Program-made: the position numbers and the translations under genes
Source: Pyrocephalus nanus
Lineage: Eukaryota > Chordata > Aves > Passeriformes > Tyrannidae
NCBI GenBank assembly: GCA_038380795.1
Contig: CM076275.1
Span: 9,209,001-9,273,000, forward strand
Length of the DNA stretch: 64,000 nt
Direction of reading: 5' to 3'
Shown: piece after piece, positions 62,829-64,000 of the stretch
Numbering within the stretch: position 1 is the stretch's first letter
Layout: every line of letters begins with the position of its first letter
The notes under the pieces: model-generated
The model's database searches: none
What the model was told of the DNA's origin: nothing
The model's input: the letters and a program-made list of their open reading frames with translations, nothing else

Positions 62829-64000
62829 CTGCCCTGCAGAATTGCATTGAATTTGTTGGGTTCAACATGAAAACAAAATCTGACCCTTAATTTCAGCATC
62901 AGCTGTTGGCTGAAGTGAATCAGTGGTGCAAAAGCACAGGAGAGGCAGACAAACACCCCATTTGGTGTGTGTTTGCTGGCATCTGCATGGCCATTCCCAG
63001 GAGAGGCAGATCCGCTGTGAGTCCCAGGTCAATCCAACTGGGAGCCAGGACTGGTGGGTAGGGCAATTTCAGAGCATTATATTGTTTGGACTCTGATTCT
63101 GGAATCACTGTACTCTGCAGAGTCGTGCTCTGTGGGCGGTGACTACAGTGCTATAATTACCACTATAATTACATTGGCACGTTTCCTTCTTGGCGAGCCC
63201 CACGGAATTACAGTCCCGTTACCTGACCTGGGTTTCCGATAGTCCCAGCACAATGGGCTGTAGCAACTTTCTTTTGGTCTGGCCACAAGCTGGAAGGGTT
63301 AGTATGAATTGGAAGGCCAGGAATGCCAAGATAGTTTTTTTCCAGAGCAAAAAAAAATGTTGTCAACATCCACTTTCACTGCAAGTATCACTTGTGGCTC
63401 CTTCAGGAGGTGAAGTGGAGGAGGAACAGAGGAATCAGAACATTGGAAGAATCCGGCACTGCAAAGGAGAAGGACACCTTTGGACTAGCAAATCTCACCC
63501 ATCTTTAACTTCTGCCTCAAGTAACTGCACTGTAAACACACATGAGCTGGGTGTGCCTGATAAATATGTCAGCCATGACAATTAAATTATTTGCATTGGA
63601 CTTTGGCATTAATGTTGCAGTGGTAATTCTCATCTACCCTGTAGCTACTGCTTCGGGATTTGGTGGGTTAAAAAACTCAAAACTATCTTGTGTTCACCCA
63701 GTTCACCTCTGGGTTTTGATCCTGCCCATAATGAATCACGTGTGAACCTCGAATCACGTAAAACAACGACATGCTTTATGTACCACGTGGTCTTCAGATG
63801 GGAGACCCAGACAACTCCTTTCTGCTCTCTGTGAAGGCATGTTCTTTCCCAAAATCAAACAGGATTCCTGCAGAAGAGCTGTGGTGAGTTTCCACGCTCC
63901 TCCAAGCGGGATCCGGCACTGCAGCCCCGGGTCGGGAGATGGAGCTTACTGTGTCCCAGCAGGCCGTTGTCTGGATGAAACCAGAGACTCCACTGCAAAT
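62829..64000. other. unique sequence, CpG content rising to the window end
   Basis: No gene recognised. CpG is more frequent at 63180-63240 and 63735-63970 than in most of the window, with a cluster at 63890-63940. A short word, ATCCGGCACTGCA, occurs at 63451-63463 and again at 63911-63923. The sequence may continue into a feature beyond the window. Confidence 0.4.

Noticed and set aside
1..64000. CRISPR array, bacterial operon, integron, phage or riboswitch
   Set aside because: No regularly spaced direct repeats with unique spacers, no dense same-strand genes and no ribosome-binding sites. The CR1 elements show vertebrate nuclear DNA.

Overview
This looks like nuclear, non-coding DNA from a bird, most probably a passerine or other neoavian. 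The main evidence is seven truncated CR1 LINE copies, all carrying recognisable bird CR1 3' ends. There are also old CORE-SINE (MIR-type) and palindromic MITE remnants of the kind shared by sauropsids, many homopolymer and dinucleotide tracts, and short reading frames scattered in all six frames. Nothing resembles a bacterial operon, a CRISPR array, an rRNA or tRNA gene, or an intact protein-coding gene. I see no convincing multi-exon gene, so the window is either intergenic or lies inside a long intron.

Layout. 0-17 kb: mostly unique AT-rich sequence with a duplicated CA/TA microsatellite (1.6 kb), a MIR-like fragment (2.6 kb), a degenerate minisatellite and a second MIR-like fragment (4.2-4.6 kb), A- and T-rich tracts (5.1, 7.0, 11.2 kb) and a CpG-retaining segment (6.7-6.9 kb). 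17-25 kb: a CR1 copy (+), a 34-base A tract, an antisense MIR-like SINE and two CR1 tails (-). 25-44 kb: mostly unique sequence, with a GATA/E-box motif cluster (27.4 kb), a tetranucleotide repeat (29.7 kb), a CR1 copy (32.5 kb), a MITE-like remnant (34.0 kb) and a perfect hairpin (34.3 kb). 44-56 kb: a MITE with matching terminal inverted repeats (44.4 kb) and CR1 copies at 47.0, 50.9 and 55.8 kb. 57-63 kb: several broken reading frames on both strands. One minus-strand group near 57.2-57.6 kb has a composition suggesting a decayed retroviral envelope gene; this is tentative. The last kilobase is unique and somewhat richer in CpG.

No genes are seen working together. The biological content is repeat history plus a few segments that could be conserved regulatory elements. 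I found no evidence for a new biological system; the items most worth checking are the broken frames at 57-63 kb, the GATA/E-box cluster and the CpG-retaining segment at 6.7 kb.
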